A stretch of 64,000 bases of DNA from VRUE01 sp963716245 (GTDB lineage Bacteria; Actinomycetota; Thermoleophilia; Solirubrobacterales; 70-9). The DNA lies in assembly GCA_963716245.1 (NCBI GenBank), contig OY970300.1, forward strand, positions 124,001 through 188,000. The letters are read 5' to 3'. The notes under the pieces are model-generated. The model was not told where the DNA came from. It ran no database searches and saw only the letters and a program-made list of their open reading frames with translations. Both the position numbers and the translations under genes were made by a program. Positions within the stretch are counted from its first letter, which is position 1, and every line of letters begins with the position of its first letter. Positions 33,210 through 42,636 of the stretch are shown here, in pieces.

Positions 33210-33986
33210 CTAGGGGAGGGCGCGGCAGGGCTTGAAGAAGGTGCCGCTGATCACGGTGCCGTCGGCGAAGGAGGCGTAGCCGAGGGTCTGGAAGATCCCG
33301 TCCGAGCAGCGAGCCGAGATGTAGCTGCGCTCGCGGCCGCCGGCGCGGTAGCGGCGGCCGACCTTGGCGGCGACGCGGGTCAGCGCGCCGTAGCCGCCGG
33401 CGATCGCGGGGACCTCCAGCGTCGCCCGGTAGCCGAAGGTGCCGCGCAGCCGTTCGACCGGGACGACCATCACGTAGGTCTGCAGCGACGGGTAGCTCGT
33501 CTGCGCGTGCGCGAGGACCGTGGGGTTGCCGTTCAGCCGCGTGCCGTTGAACAGGCTCAGCGGCGAGCGCACCTCGACGCGGCTCTGGCCGGGCAGGCCG
33601 ACCGTGGCGCCGACCTGTCCGGTGCCCACCAGTGCCCCGGCACAGACCTGGCGCGCCTGCTGCGGGTCCGCGTTCTCGATCGCGCTCGGCGCGCAGGTCG
33701 CGAGGCCGGAGGTGGTCAGCAGCCCGTCGCGGTCGAAGTGCAGGCGGATGCGCTGAACCGCCGGCGGGGCGGTGCCGTTCGTGGTCGTGATCTCGGCATG
33801 GCCCTGGAAGCGGATCGGCGCGTACTTCCGCTTCGGCAGGACCTGCGGGGTGAACCCACCGTCAGCCGTCACGACCAGCGTGCCGACCCTGACCTGGGAG
33901 GCGCCGGCCACACCGATCAGCGCCACCGAGAGCATCGCCGCGCAGGCCACCGCCCCCACGATCGTCATCGGCCGGATCCGCCTCAT
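33210..33986 (-). CDS. Secreted four-cysteine paralog family protein, copy 2
   Basis: A 258-aa exported protein with a signal peptide (residues 1-29, ending VAGAS). Shared family features are LVVTADGGFTPQVLPKRKYAP, NGTAPPAVQRIRLHFDRDG, Cys in LATC and RQVC, ALVGTG, LSLFNGTRLNGNPTVLAHA, ISARC and a final PC near the C-terminus. All four family cysteines are present. It is most like copy 3, which lies 47 bases upstream on the same strand, so they are probably cotranscribed. Its function is unknown; its position beside the MMPL-MCE locus suggests an extracytoplasmic envelope role. Confidence 0.8.
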   Translation of the reverse strand: MRRIRPMTIVGAVACAAMLSVALIGVAGASQVRVGTLVVTADGGFTPQVLPKRKYAPIRFQGHAEITTTNGTAPPAVQRIRLHFDRDGLLTTSGLATCAPSAIENADPQQARQVCAGALVGTGQVGATVGLPGQSRVEVRSPLSLFNGTRLNGNPTVLAHAQTSYPSLQTYVMVVPVERLRGTFGYRATLEVPAIAGGYGALTRVAAKVGRRYRAGGRERSYISARCSDGIFQTLGYASFADGTVISGTFFKPCRALP

Positions 33987-34033
33987 CGCTTACTCAATAC
34001 CCCGGGAGCCGCCAAGGTAGCGGCGGCGGGTCG

Positions 34034-34801
34034 TTACTTACGGACCTTGCAGGGGCGGAAGAAGGTGCCCTGGGCGAAGCTGCCGTCCTTGAAGGTCACC
34101 GAGCCCTGCGCCTGCAGCCGGCCGTCGGCGCAGTGGGCGTTGGCGAAGCTCAGCCGCTTTCCCTTGTGGGTCCATTTGCGCCCGATCGTCAGCCGGCCGT
34201 AGGTGGGCGAGCCGTAGTCGTTGGCGATCTTGGGGAAGTTGGCGACGGTCCGGAAGCCGTAGCGGCCCTTGTTGATCTTCTCGATCTCGATCGGGACCAC
34301 GTAGGTGGTCGGGGCGGGGTAGTCGAGGTGGGCGTGGCCGAGGACGGTCGGGTTGCCGTTCTTCTCCGGCCCGTTGAAGAGAGTCAGGGCCGAGGAGGCC
34401 GGGATCGGACGCTGTTCGGGCAGCTCGACGACGGCGGTGCCGAACCCCTTGCCGACGATTGCGTCGCGGCAGTTCTCGCGCGCCTGCCTGGTCGTCGTCG
34501 CGACCAGCTTCTGCTGCGTGCACTTCTGCAGGCCGCGCGTCTCGACCGCGCCGTGCTTGTCGAATTCGATCACCAGCTTCTTCAACGGCGAGGGGCGGCT
34601 GCCGTCGACGGTGCGGAACTTGGCGAAGCCGTGCAGCTCGATCGGCGCGTTCTCCCGCTTCGGCAGCGTCGTCGGGCTGAAGCCCCCGTCGGCGACGATG
34701 ATGATCTTGCCGGCGCGCAGTTCGATCGCCTGCGCGACGCCGACCGTCGCCAGCGCGAACGCGCCGACCGCCAACAACGTCCTCAACACGACCTTTCGCA
34801 T
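34034..34801 (-). CDS. Secreted four-cysteine paralog family protein, copy 3
   Basis: A 255-aa exported protein with a signal peptide (residues 1-25, ending GVAQA). Family features are IIIVADGGFSPTTLPKRENAP, VDGSRPSPLKKLVIEFDKHG, Cys in LQKC and ENC, AIVGKG, LTLFNGPEKNGNPTVLGHAHLDYPAPTTYVV, NAHC and a final RPCKVRK. It is divergent from the MMPL gene that leads the MCE locus, with 42 bases between the two starts. That spacing means shared regulation is likely. The family has no function that I know. Confidence 0.82.
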   Translation of the reverse strand: MRKVVLRTLLAVGAFALATVGVAQAIELRAGKIIIVADGGFSPTTLPKRENAPIELHGFAKFRTVDGSRPSPLKKLVIEFDKHGAVETRGLQKCTQQKLVATTTRQARENCRDAIVGKGFGTAVVELPEQRPIPASSALTLFNGPEKNGNPTVLGHAHLDYPAPTTYVVPIEIEKINKGRYGFRTVANFPKIANDYGSPTYGRLTIGRKWTHKGKRLSFANAHCADGRLQAQGSVTFKDGSFAQGTFFRPCKVRK

Positions 34802-34843
34802 CTCCGTATCCCCTCCGTAGCCCTGACCGCCAAACTACCACGC

Positions 34844-37800
34844 GTGTCTTCGAGGAGGAGCAGGGCGGGGCGCCCCCGGGCGCCGGGGGAGCCGAGCGCT
34901 GCCGGCCCGCTCCTGCTGCGCCATCCGCGCCGCGTGCTGGCCGCCGCCGCGGTCCTGCTCGTCGCCCTCGGCATCGCCGGGATCGGCCTGGAGGGCAAGC
35001 TCAGCCCGAGCAGCCTGAGCATCCCGGGCACCTCGTCGGAGCGCGCGAACGGGGAGCTCCGCGAGCACTTCGGCGACACCGCGCCCTTCGTGGTCCTGCT
35101 GCGGGGTCCCGCAGCCGCGGTCGACCGGCAGGGACCGGCCCTGATCCGCGCGCTGCGCCGCGATCCGGCGGTGACGACCCTCTCGCCGTGGGACCGCGGC
35201 GCGGTCCAGCGACTGCGGCCGAGCCCCGGCCGCGCACTGATCCTCATCGACTTCCACGTCGGCATCGACGAGGCGGTCAACGAGGTGGTCCCCGAGCTCA
35301 ACCGGACGCTCGATCAGCGGATCGATCGCCCGGTCACGGCGACCCAGACCGGGTTCGCGACCCTCTCGCGGGCGATCCAGGACGAATCGATCGCCGCCAC
35401 CGAGCGGGGCGAGCTGATCGCGCTGCCGATCCTCCTCGTCGTCCTCCTGCTCGTCTTCCGCTCGCCGGTGGCGGCAGCCGTGCCGCTCGGCTTCGGCGCG
35501 GTGACCGTGATCGCCTCCCGCGGCCTGCTCTCGATCCTCACCGAGTGGTTCAGCGTCGACGCCTTCGCGCTGACGGTCTGCACGATGATGGGCCTCGCGC
35601 TGGGGGTCGACTACGCGCTGCTGATCGTCTCGCGCTTCCGCGAGGAGCTGGCGGGCGGAGCGACCCCGCTCGACGCGGCGGCGGCAACGCGCCGGACGGC
35701 CGGCCGCACGACGGTCTTCGCGGGCAGCACCCTGATGCTCTCGATGCTGGTGGCGTTCTTCGTCGTCCCCGGCTCGCTGCTCGGCTCGCTGGCGGCGACC
35801 CTGGCGCTCGTCGTCGCGCTCAGCGTCCTGGTCGCGATCGTCCCCGGCCCCGCCCTGCTCGCCCTGCTCGGCCCGAACGTCGACCGCTGGCGGATCGGCC
35901 CGGCGCCCGCCGACGGCGACTCGCGCCTGATGGCGCTCGTCGGCGCGGCCCTGAGGCGGCCCGTGCCCGTCGCGCTGGCGATCGGCGCGGTCGTCCTCGC
36001 GCTCGCGGCGCCGGCGCTCGCCCTGAAGACCGGCCCGCCCAGCCAGACCCAGCTCTCCAAGGACGATCCGGTCCGCGAGGACTTCGAAACGATCGTGCGC
36101 GCGATCGGGCCGGGCTACGACGCGCCGTTCGTGATCGTCGCCGCCGTCGAGGAGGGGGCGATAACCGACCCCGCCCGGCTCGAGGCGCTGAGTGACTGGC
36201 AGGAGCGAATCGCCGCGCTGCCCGGGGTCGAGACCGTGATCGGCCCGGCCGAGGTCTCGCGCGCCGTGACTCCGCTGCGCGAAAGGGGCTCGCGGCTGCT
36301 CGCCTCCGAAGGCCGAACCGGCCCGCTCGCCCAACTGCGCCGGCTCGGCCGCAACCTGGGTCGGGCGGCGCTCGGCGTGAGCCAGCTGCGCGAGGGAATC
36401 TCGCAGGCCACCTACGGCGCAGGCCTGATCTCCCAGGGTGCCGACGCAGCCGAGGAGGGGGCCGGCGCCGTCGCCGCGGGGCTCGCGACCGCCACCTCGG
36501 GCAGCGAGCGAGCCGTCGCCGCGCTCGAGACCTTCGCCGCGGGCACGCGCCGCCTCGCCGGCGCTCAGCACCGAGCCTCGCTCGCCGCCCTGCAGCTGAA
36601 GTTCGGCATCCAGAGCCTGGCGCCGAACCTGCGGCGCAACGCCCTCTCCCGCTCGCGCCGGCTGCAGAAGTCGCTCAACCAGGACTCCCACGTCGAGCTG
36701 CCGCGCCTGATCGGGCCGGCACAGGTCGCCGCCGAACAGCTCGAGGCCGCCTTCGAGCAGCTGGAGGGCATGACCACCGGCAAAGCCGACCCCAACTACG
36801 CGGCCGCCTTCGAGGCGGTCCGCCGCGCGCTCGCCGCGGTCAGCGGGACCGATCCGCTCGGCGGCCAGCCCTACGCCACCGACTACGCCGGCCTCCCGGC
36901 CGAGCTGACCGCGCTGCAGGAACGGCTGCTGACCGACGCCGAGGAAGCCGAGCAGGTCACCGCCTGGCTGGTCTCCGGGCTCGGCATCCTGAGGCGGTTG
37001 GACTCCGGGTCCGATCGCCTCGCCGACGGCCTGCGCCGGCTCGAGGGGGCGGGCGGCAGGCTCGCGCGGGGCTCGGCGCGCCTCTCGCGCGCCGCCGGCA
37101 GCCTCGACGACGGGCTGACCCGGCTGGGCGCCGGGGCGAGCGCCCTCGCCGCCGGGATCTCGCGGCTCGGCGGCGGAGCGTCGGCGCTGGAGGAGAACCT
37201 CGCCGCCGGCTTCAGCCGCTCCTACCCCCTTCAGTCTCGCCTCCAGCGCGCCGCCGTGCAGGTGCTCTCCAACGACGCCCGGCTGCGGGGGCAGGCCCGG
37301 CGCCTGCGCCGCACGACGCCCGGGATCTTCGACTCCGGCTACTTCGTCCTCTCGGCGCTGGACGGTGCCCGCCCGCCGCTGCGCGAGCGCGCCGCGACGG
37401 CCGTCGACCTGAACGGCGGGGAGGCGGCGACGATGCTGGTCATCTCCCGCTACACGTTCAACACGCCGGGCTCGATCGCGCTCAACGACCGGCTGGAGGA
37501 GGCCGCCGACGACCTGGCCCGGGAAGCCGACCTCTCCACCGGGGTGGCCGGCGGTGCCGCCACCCTCAACGACTACAGCAGCGTGACCCGGGCGCGGATC
37601 CCGTTCGTGGTCGCGGCGATCACCCTCGCCACCTTCCTCGTCCTCGTCCTCGTCCTGCGCGCCGTGCCGCTCGCCGCGATCGCGGTCGCGCTCAACCTGG
37701 CCACCGTCGCCGTCGCCTTCGGCGTCCTCACGCTGCTCTTCAACCTCCCCGAGGACTGGCCGCTGGGCGGGCACGACTACGTCGACGCGGTCGGCGCGAC

Positions 37801-38158
37801 CGCGATCTTCGGCGTCGTCTTCGGGCTGTCGATCGACTACGCGGTCTTCCTGCTGGTGCGGATGCGCGAGCGCTACGACGCCGGCCACGGGCACGCCGAG
37901 GCGATCGACTACGGCCTGGCGAAGACGGCGAGGGTGATCACCGGCGCCGCGGCGATCATGATGGCCGTCTTCATCGCCTTCGCGGGGGCGCCGATCGCGA
38001 CGGTCAGCCAGCTCGGGGTCGGCCTCACCGTGGCCGTCCTGCTCGACGCCACCGTCGTGCGCATCGTCCTCCTGCCGGCGCTGATGCTGCTCCTCGGCGA
38101 TCGGGTCTGGTGGCTTCCACGGCCACTGGAGCGGGTGCTGCCCCGTCTGAACGTCTAG
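34844..38158 (+). CDS. MMPL/RND-family transporter at the head of the MCE locus
   Basis: A 1104-aa MMPL exporter, clearly paralogous to the one at 22217-25309 (shared KLSPSSLSIPGTSSERANGE-like start, GLALGVDYALL, DSGYFVLSALDG, SRYTFNTPGSIALN and LSIDYAVFLLVRMRERY). It has TM1 near residue 30, two blocks of membrane spans and a long heptad-rich second extracytoplasmic domain (about 490-810) with LADGLRRLEGAGGRLARGSA-type repeats. It is longer than the first copy mainly in that domain. The GTG at 34844 is chosen because the frame upstream is antisense to copy 3. It ends 121 bases before the first MCE gene. Confidence 0.92.
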   Translation: MSSRRSRAGRPRAPGEPSAAGPLLLRHPRRVLAAAAVLLVALGIAGIGLEGKLSPSSLSIPGTSSERANGELREHFGDTAPFVVLLRGPAAAVDRQGPALIRALRRDPAVTTLSPWDRGAVQRLRPSPGRALILIDFHVGIDEAVNEVVPELNRTLDQRIDRPVTATQTGFATLSRAIQDESIAATERGELIALPILLVVLLLVFRSPVAAAVPLGFGAVTVIASRGLLSILTEWFSVDAFALTVCTMMGLALGVDYALLIVSRFREELAGGATPLDAAAATRRTAGRTTVFAGSTLMLSMLVAFFVVPGSLLGSLAATLALVVALSVLVAIVPGPALLALLGPNVDRWRIGPAPADGDSRLMALVGAALRRPVPVALAIGAVVLALAAPALALKTGPPSQTQLSKDDPVREDFETIVRAIGPGYDAPFVIVAAVEEGAITDPARLEALSDWQERIAALPGVETVIGPAEVSRAVTPLRERGSRLLASEGRTGPLAQLRRLGRNLGRAALGVSQLREGISQATYGAGLISQGADAAEEGAGAVAAGLATATSGSERAVAALETFAAGTRRLAGAQHRASLAALQLKFGIQSLAPNLRRNALSRSRRLQKSLNQDSHVELPRLIGPAQVAAEQLEAAFEQLEGMTTGKADPNYAAAFEAVRRALAAVSGTDPLGGQPYATDYAGLPAELTALQERLLTDAEEAEQVTAWLVSGLGILRRLDSGSDRLADGLRRLEGAGGRLARGSARLSRAAGSLDDGLTRLGAGASALAAGISRLGGGASALEENLAAGFSRSYPLQSRLQRAAVQVLSNDARLRGQARRLRRTTPGIFDSGYFVLSALDGARPPLRERAATAVDLNGGEAATMLVISRYTFNTPGSIALNDRLEEAADDLAREADLSTGVAGGAATLNDYSSVTRARIPFVVAAITLATFLVLVLVLRAVPLAAIAVALNLATVAVAFGVLTLLFNLPEDWPLGGHDYVDAVGATAIFGVVFGLSIDYAVFLLVRMRERYDAGHGHAEAIDYGLAKTARVITGAAAIMMAVFIAFAGAPIATVSQLGVGLTVAVLLDATVVRIVLLPALMLLLGDRVWWLPRPLERVLPRLNV

Positions 38159-38279
38159 TCCAGGGCGTTTACTTCGAGTTAAGCGAAGTGGCCGCAAATG
38201 CCCCCCAACTGACGCCTCGGATACGATTCGAATCCGCTGTTCCTCCGGGTCGGAGGCGGGGGACCGCAAGCGACAATCC
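38159..38279 (+). promoter_or_regulatory. MMPL-MCE intergenic region with a palindrome
   Basis: The gap contains CTTCG-AGTTAAG-CGAAG (38172-38188) and the palindrome GATTCGAATC (38225-38234), which overlaps a possible -10 box TACGAT (38222-38227). This could be an operator or a separate promoter for the MCE genes. The evidence is weak because no -35 is evident. Confidence 0.3.
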
Positions 38280-39683
38280 GTGGCTGCCAAACCTTTAGGC
38301 GAGGAGAAAAGCCCGAGCCCAGGCCGGGGGGTCACCCCTGCCCGCGCGGCGGCCCTTGCCGCCCTCGCCCTGGTCGTGATCGCCCTCCTGGTCGTTCTGC
38401 TCAGCGGCGGCGGCGGCCATAGCTACGCCCTGGTGTTCCAGAACGCCAGCCAGCTCGTCCCCGACAACCAGGTGCTGATCGGCGGCCGGCCCGTCGGCTC
38501 GGTCGAGAACATCGAGCTGACCGAGGACAACCTGGCCCGAGTCGAGGTCAGCGTCGACCAGGAGCTCCACGAGGGCTCGACCGCGATCGTGCGCGCCACC
38601 TCCCTGGCCGGCGTCGCCAACCACTACGTCTCGATCAGTCCCGGGCCGAACAGCAACCCGCCGCTCGAGGACGGCGCGGTGCTGGGCCTCGACGAGACCA
38701 CCAGCCCGATCGACCTCGACCAGTTCCTCAACGCCTTCCCGCGCTCGGTCCGGCGCGGGCTCGGCGAGTTCTTCAGGGGCAACGCGGCGATCTACGCCGA
38801 TCGCGGCGAGGACGCGAACGAGACGTACAAGTACTTCGGCCCGGCGCTCAACCGGACCAACGCCTTCGTCGGCGAGCTGACGGCCGATCAGCGCCTGCTC
38901 GAGCGCTTCGTCGTCAGCTCCAGCAAGCTCGCCACGGCGATCGCCGCGCGGGGGGAGAACCTCTCCAGCGCCCTCGCCAACGCCAACACCGCGTTCAGCG
39001 CGATCGCCAGCCAGAACGAATCCTTCAGCCAGACCCTGCGCCTGCTGCCGCCCGTCTTCCGCCAGAGCAACACGACCTTCGTCAACCTCCGCGCCGCCCT
39101 CGACGACCTCGACCCGCTGGTCGAAACCGCGAAGCCGGCGACCAAGGATCTGGCGCCGTTCCTGCGCGAACTGCGGCCCTTCCTCTCGCGAGCCGTGCCG
39201 GTCTTCAGGGACCTCCGGCTCACCATGCGCCGGCCCGGTTTCGCCAACGACACGGGCGAACTGCTCGCCACGCTGCCCCCGCTCCAGCAGCGCGCCTCCA
39301 GGGCGTTCCCCAACTCCGAGCAGGCGATCGAGGACTTCCAGCCGAACCTCGAGTTCATCCGCGCCTACACGCCCGACATCTTCAGCGGCTTCGGCAAGCT
39401 CGGCCAGCTCGCCGGCTACTACGACGGCAACGGTCACTACGCCCGCGCCTCGTTCGCCCTCAACCTGTTCCGCTACGAAGCCGAAAGCGGTCAGCTCGAG
39501 CCGATCCCGCCGAGCGAGCAGTTCGACCCCTACGCAGGCGCGACCGAAGTCAAGCGGCGTTGCCCCGGCGCCGCCACCCAGCCCGCTCCCGACGGATCGA
39601 ACCCCTTCACCGAGCCGCCCTTCGAGGGAGCTGACGTGAGCCCGACCGACTGCGACCCGACCGACGTGCCCCCGGGACCATGA
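38280..39683 (+). CDS. MCE-family protein, position 1 of 6
   Basis: A 467-aa MCE/MlaD-domain protein. One membrane helix (about residues 24-41, AALALVVIALLVVLL) is followed by the MCE domain (about 46-125: SYALVFQNASQLVPDNQVLIGGRPVGSVENI...). A long helical region with Phe/Leu-rich repeats and a Pro-rich C-terminus complete it. MCE proteins form tubes that carry lipids between membrane and envelope. It is the first of six consecutive MCE genes, and its stop overlaps the next start (ATGA). The GTG at 38280 is the start, in the same frame as the membrane helix. Confidence 0.9.
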   Translation: MAAKPLGEEKSPSPGRGVTPARAAALAALALVVIALLVVLLSGGGGHSYALVFQNASQLVPDNQVLIGGRPVGSVENIELTEDNLARVEVSVDQELHEGSTAIVRATSLAGVANHYVSISPGPNSNPPLEDGAVLGLDETTSPIDLDQFLNAFPRSVRRGLGEFFRGNAAIYADRGEDANETYKYFGPALNRTNAFVGELTADQRLLERFVVSSSKLATAIAARGENLSSALANANTAFSAIASQNESFSQTLRLLPPVFRQSNTTFVNLRAALDDLDPLVETAKPATKDLAPFLRELRPFLSRAVPVFRDLRLTMRRPGFANDTGELLATLPPLQQRASRAFPNSEQAIEDFQPNLEFIRAYTPDIFSGFGKLGQLAGYYDGNGHYARASFALNLFRYEAESGQLEPIPPSEQFDPYAGATEVKRRCPGAATQPAPDGSNPFTEPPFEGADVSPTDCDPTDVPPGP

Positions 39684-41233
39684 GGAAGCTGCTGACCGCA
39701 CTCGCGCTGGTGGCGATCGCCGTGGCGGTCGTGCTGATCGCCACGGGCGGCGAAGACGACGCCTACCGCGTGCGGGCGATCTTCGACAACAGCAACTTCC
39801 TCGTCGAGGGCGAGGAAGTCCGGATCGCGGGCGCGACCGTGGGGGAGATCGAGGCCGTCGACGTCACCCTGCCGGGGGAGATCGACAGCTACGAGGACGG
39901 CCGGCCGCGGTCGGTCCCCGGCAAGGCCGTGCTGGTGATGCGGATCGACGACCCGGGGTTCCAGGACTTCCGCCGCGACGCGAGCTGCACGATCCGTCCG
40001 CAGTCGCTGATCGGCGAGAAATTCATCGACTGCCGCCCGACGCTGCCGCGGGCGCCCGGCTCGGAGCTCCCGCCACCGCTGCGCGAGATCCCCGACGGCG
40101 AGCCGGGTGCGGGTCAGTACCTGCTGCCGCTCGAGAGCAACAGCTCGACCGTCGACCCGGACCTGATCAACAACATCAACCGGCTGCCCTACGCGCAGCG
40201 CTTCCGTCTCATCCTCAACGAACTGGGGGCCGGCCTCGCGGGCCGCGGCGAGGACCTGAAGGAGGCGATCGAGCGCTCGAACCCCGTCCTGCGCGACGTC
40301 AACCGCCTGCTCGGCACCCTGGCGGCGCAGCGCAACCGGCTCGCCCAGCTCTCCGCCGACTCCGAGCAGATCCTCTCCGCGCTCGCCCGCGAGCGCCAGA
40401 GCGTGGCCGGCTTCTTCTCGAACGCGGGCGCCGCGGCGCAGGCCAGCGCCGAACGGGGCCCCTCGCTCGAAGCGTCCTTCCGCAAGCTGCCCGAGTTCCT
40501 GCGCGAGTTCCGCGCGACGATGCGCGGCCTGGAAGGCTTCTCCGACGCCGCCGCGCCGGTGTTCACCGACCTCGGCCGGTCCGCTCCGGCCCTGACCCGG
40601 GCGACCAAGGCGCTGGCGCCCTTCTCCGCCGCCTCGACCGTGGCCCTGAAGTCGCTCGGCGCGGCGGGCGAGGAGGCCGGCCCGGTGCTGCGTGCCGCCG
40701 ACCCCGTCGTGCGCAAGGCCCGTGACCTGGCGCGCAGCGGCGCCGGCCCGACCACCGAACTCGCCAAGTTCTTCGTCTCGACCAAGAAGACCGAGGGCTG
40801 GGATGGCCTGGTCGACCTGATCTACAACAGCACCGCCTCGCTCAACGAATTCGACCAGTACGGCCACTTCGGGCGCGCGCTGGTCACCCTCAGCAACTGC
40901 GTCGACTACGTGATCGCGCCGACCAGCGGCTGCAGCTCCAACTTCAACGGCCCCGGCGCGGGCATCTCGTCCGCCTTCGACCCGATCGCCCTGTACCGGC
41001 AGTTCGAGGAAGAACTGGAAGCGCTGGGCGGCGAGGCGACCGAGTCCGGCGCGGTCGCGGCGCCCGCCTCGGCGGCCGAGGAGGGCGCGGAAGCTCCGCC
41101 GGCTCCCGAGCCGCAGCCCGCCCCCGCCCCCGATCTCGGCGAAGGCGAAGGCCTCGACGGAGAAGGCGAAGGCGAAGACGAGGGCGAAGAAGACCAGGAG
41201 CTCGCGCTCCTCGACTATCTGCTGGGGCCATGA
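39680..41233 (+). CDS. MCE-family protein, position 2 of 6
   Basis: A 517-aa MCE protein with an N-terminal membrane helix (LTALALVAIAVAVVLIA, residues 4-20). The MCE domain begins YRVRAIFDNSNFLVEGEEVRIAGATVGEI. A long helical stretch follows (about 170-370), containing RGEDLKEAIERSNPVLRDVNRLL. The C-terminal 70 residues are Ala/Pro/Glu-rich low complexity (APAPDLGEGEGLDGEGEGEDEGEE), unlike the other members. Start and stop overlap the flanking MCE genes by 4 bases. Confidence 0.9.
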   Translation: MRKLLTALALVAIAVAVVLIATGGEDDAYRVRAIFDNSNFLVEGEEVRIAGATVGEIEAVDVTLPGEIDSYEDGRPRSVPGKAVLVMRIDDPGFQDFRRDASCTIRPQSLIGEKFIDCRPTLPRAPGSELPPPLREIPDGEPGAGQYLLPLESNSSTVDPDLINNINRLPYAQRFRLILNELGAGLAGRGEDLKEAIERSNPVLRDVNRLLGTLAAQRNRLAQLSADSEQILSALARERQSVAGFFSNAGAAAQASAERGPSLEASFRKLPEFLREFRATMRGLEGFSDAAAPVFTDLGRSAPALTRATKALAPFSAASTVALKSLGAAGEEAGPVLRAADPVVRKARDLARSGAGPTTELAKFFVSTKKTEGWDGLVDLIYNSTASLNEFDQYGHFGRALVTLSNCVDYVIAPTSGCSSNFNGPGAGISSAFDPIALYRQFEEELEALGGEATESGAVAAPASAAEEGAEAPPAPEPQPAPAPDLGEGEGLDGEGEGEDEGEEDQELALLDYLLGP

Positions 41234-42636
41234 AGAACCGCAGCGGCATACAGGGGGTGGCGAGCAGCCCGGCGATCGTCGGGGCGGTCACGGTGCTGGT
41301 CCTGATCGTCGCGGTCTTCCTCGCCTACAACGCCAACAACGGCCTGCCGTTCGTCTCGACCTACAACCTCACGGCGAGGGTGCCGAACGCCGACGCGATC
41401 GTCAAAGGCAACGAGGTCAGGATCGGCGGCGCCCGGGTCGGCGTCGTCCGCGGGGTGGCGCCGGTGCAGCTCAAGAACGGCGAGGTCGTCGCCGAGCTCG
41501 ACGTGCGGCTCGACAAGAGCGCCGAACCGATCCCGGTCGACTCGACGATGATCATCAGGCCGAAATCGCCGCTCGGCCTCAAGTACCTGCAGATCGTCCC
41601 CGGCAACTCCGAAGAGGGGTTCGAGGCCGGCGACACGATCCCGGTCTCGGCGGCGCGCCCGGAACCCGTCGACATCGACGAGTTCTTCAACATGTTCGAC
41701 GAGCCGACCCGCAACTCGATCAGGCGCAGCCTGACCGGCTTCGGCAACGCCTTCGCCGGGCGCGGCCCGCAGATCAACGGCGCCCTCGGCGCCCTGCGGA
41801 TGCTGGCCGAAAGCAGCCAGGCGCCGCTGCGCACGATCGTCGCCCCGAGCACCGACTTCGGCGGCTTCTGGCGGGCGCTCGAGGACCTCTCCGCCACGGT
41901 CGCGCCGGTAGCCGAGACGCAGGCGAGCATGTTCGTCGCGCTCGACCGGACCTTCGCCGCCTTCGCCCGCGTCTCGCGTCCCTACATCCAGGAAACGATC
42001 GAGAAAGGCCCGCCGACGCTCGACGCGGTGACCGCCGACATGCCTGAGATCCGCCCCTTCCTGAACAGCTCGGCGCGCTTCTTCACCGCCCTGCGGCCCG
42101 GCGCGCGCGCGATCGGCCGCACCGCGCCGACGATCGACGCGGCGCTGCGAGCCGGCATCCCGGTCCTGAACGCCTCACCGGCCTTCAACGCCCAGCTGCC
42201 GCCGACGGCGGACGCCCTGCTCGACTTCCAGGAAGCGCCGGGGGTCTTCAACGGCCTCGACCTGCTGATCGACACGAACGAGCTGCTCGGCCCGGCGATC
42301 CGCTTCATCGGCCCGGCGCAGACCAAATGCAACTACCTCAGCCTCGCCTTCCGCAACTTCGCCAGCGTCGGCAGCGAGGGCAACGGCAACGGCAACTGGC
42401 TGAACGTGATCAGCTTCGAGGCGCCGGACGGGAGCAACGCCGAGTCGCGTCCCTCCTCGGCGCCCGCGAACGGGCCCGAGCGGAAGAGCCATCTGCACTT
42501 CAACCCCTATCCGAGGACCGCGGCGCCGGGACAGGGCAACGTCTGCGAAGCGGGCAACGAGCGCTACGCGGCCGGACAGACCACGATCGGGAGATCGCCC
42601 CAGCTGTGGGGGACCACGACGGTGAACGAGGAATAG
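41230..42636 (+). CDS. MCE-family protein, position 3 of 6
   Basis: A 468-aa MCE protein. The membrane helix (residues 13-35) precedes the MCE domain, recognised by YNLTARVPNADAIVKGNEVRIGGARVGVV and a later SPLGLKYLQIVPG. The helical body has RSLTGFGNAFAGRGPQINGA, a recurrent motif seen in several members of this locus (gene x GRG x ... N). The end contains NWLNVISFEAPDGSNAES. The ATG overlaps the preceding stop, and its TAG directly abuts the next ATG. Confidence 0.9.
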   Translation: MKNRSGIQGVASSPAIVGAVTVLVLIVAVFLAYNANNGLPFVSTYNLTARVPNADAIVKGNEVRIGGARVGVVRGVAPVQLKNGEVVAELDVRLDKSAEPIPVDSTMIIRPKSPLGLKYLQIVPGNSEEGFEAGDTIPVSAARPEPVDIDEFFNMFDEPTRNSIRRSLTGFGNAFAGRGPQINGALGALRMLAESSQAPLRTIVAPSTDFGGFWRALEDLSATVAPVAETQASMFVALDRTFAAFARVSRPYIQETIEKGPPTLDAVTADMPEIRPFLNSSARFFTALRPGARAIGRTAPTIDAALRAGIPVLNASPAFNAQLPPTADALLDFQEAPGVFNGLDLLIDTNELLGPAIRFIGPAQTKCNYLSLAFRNFASVGSEGNGNGNWLNVISFEAPDGSNAESRPSSAPANGPERKSHLHFNPYPRTAAPGQGNVCEAGNERYAAGQTTIGRSPQLWGTTTVNEE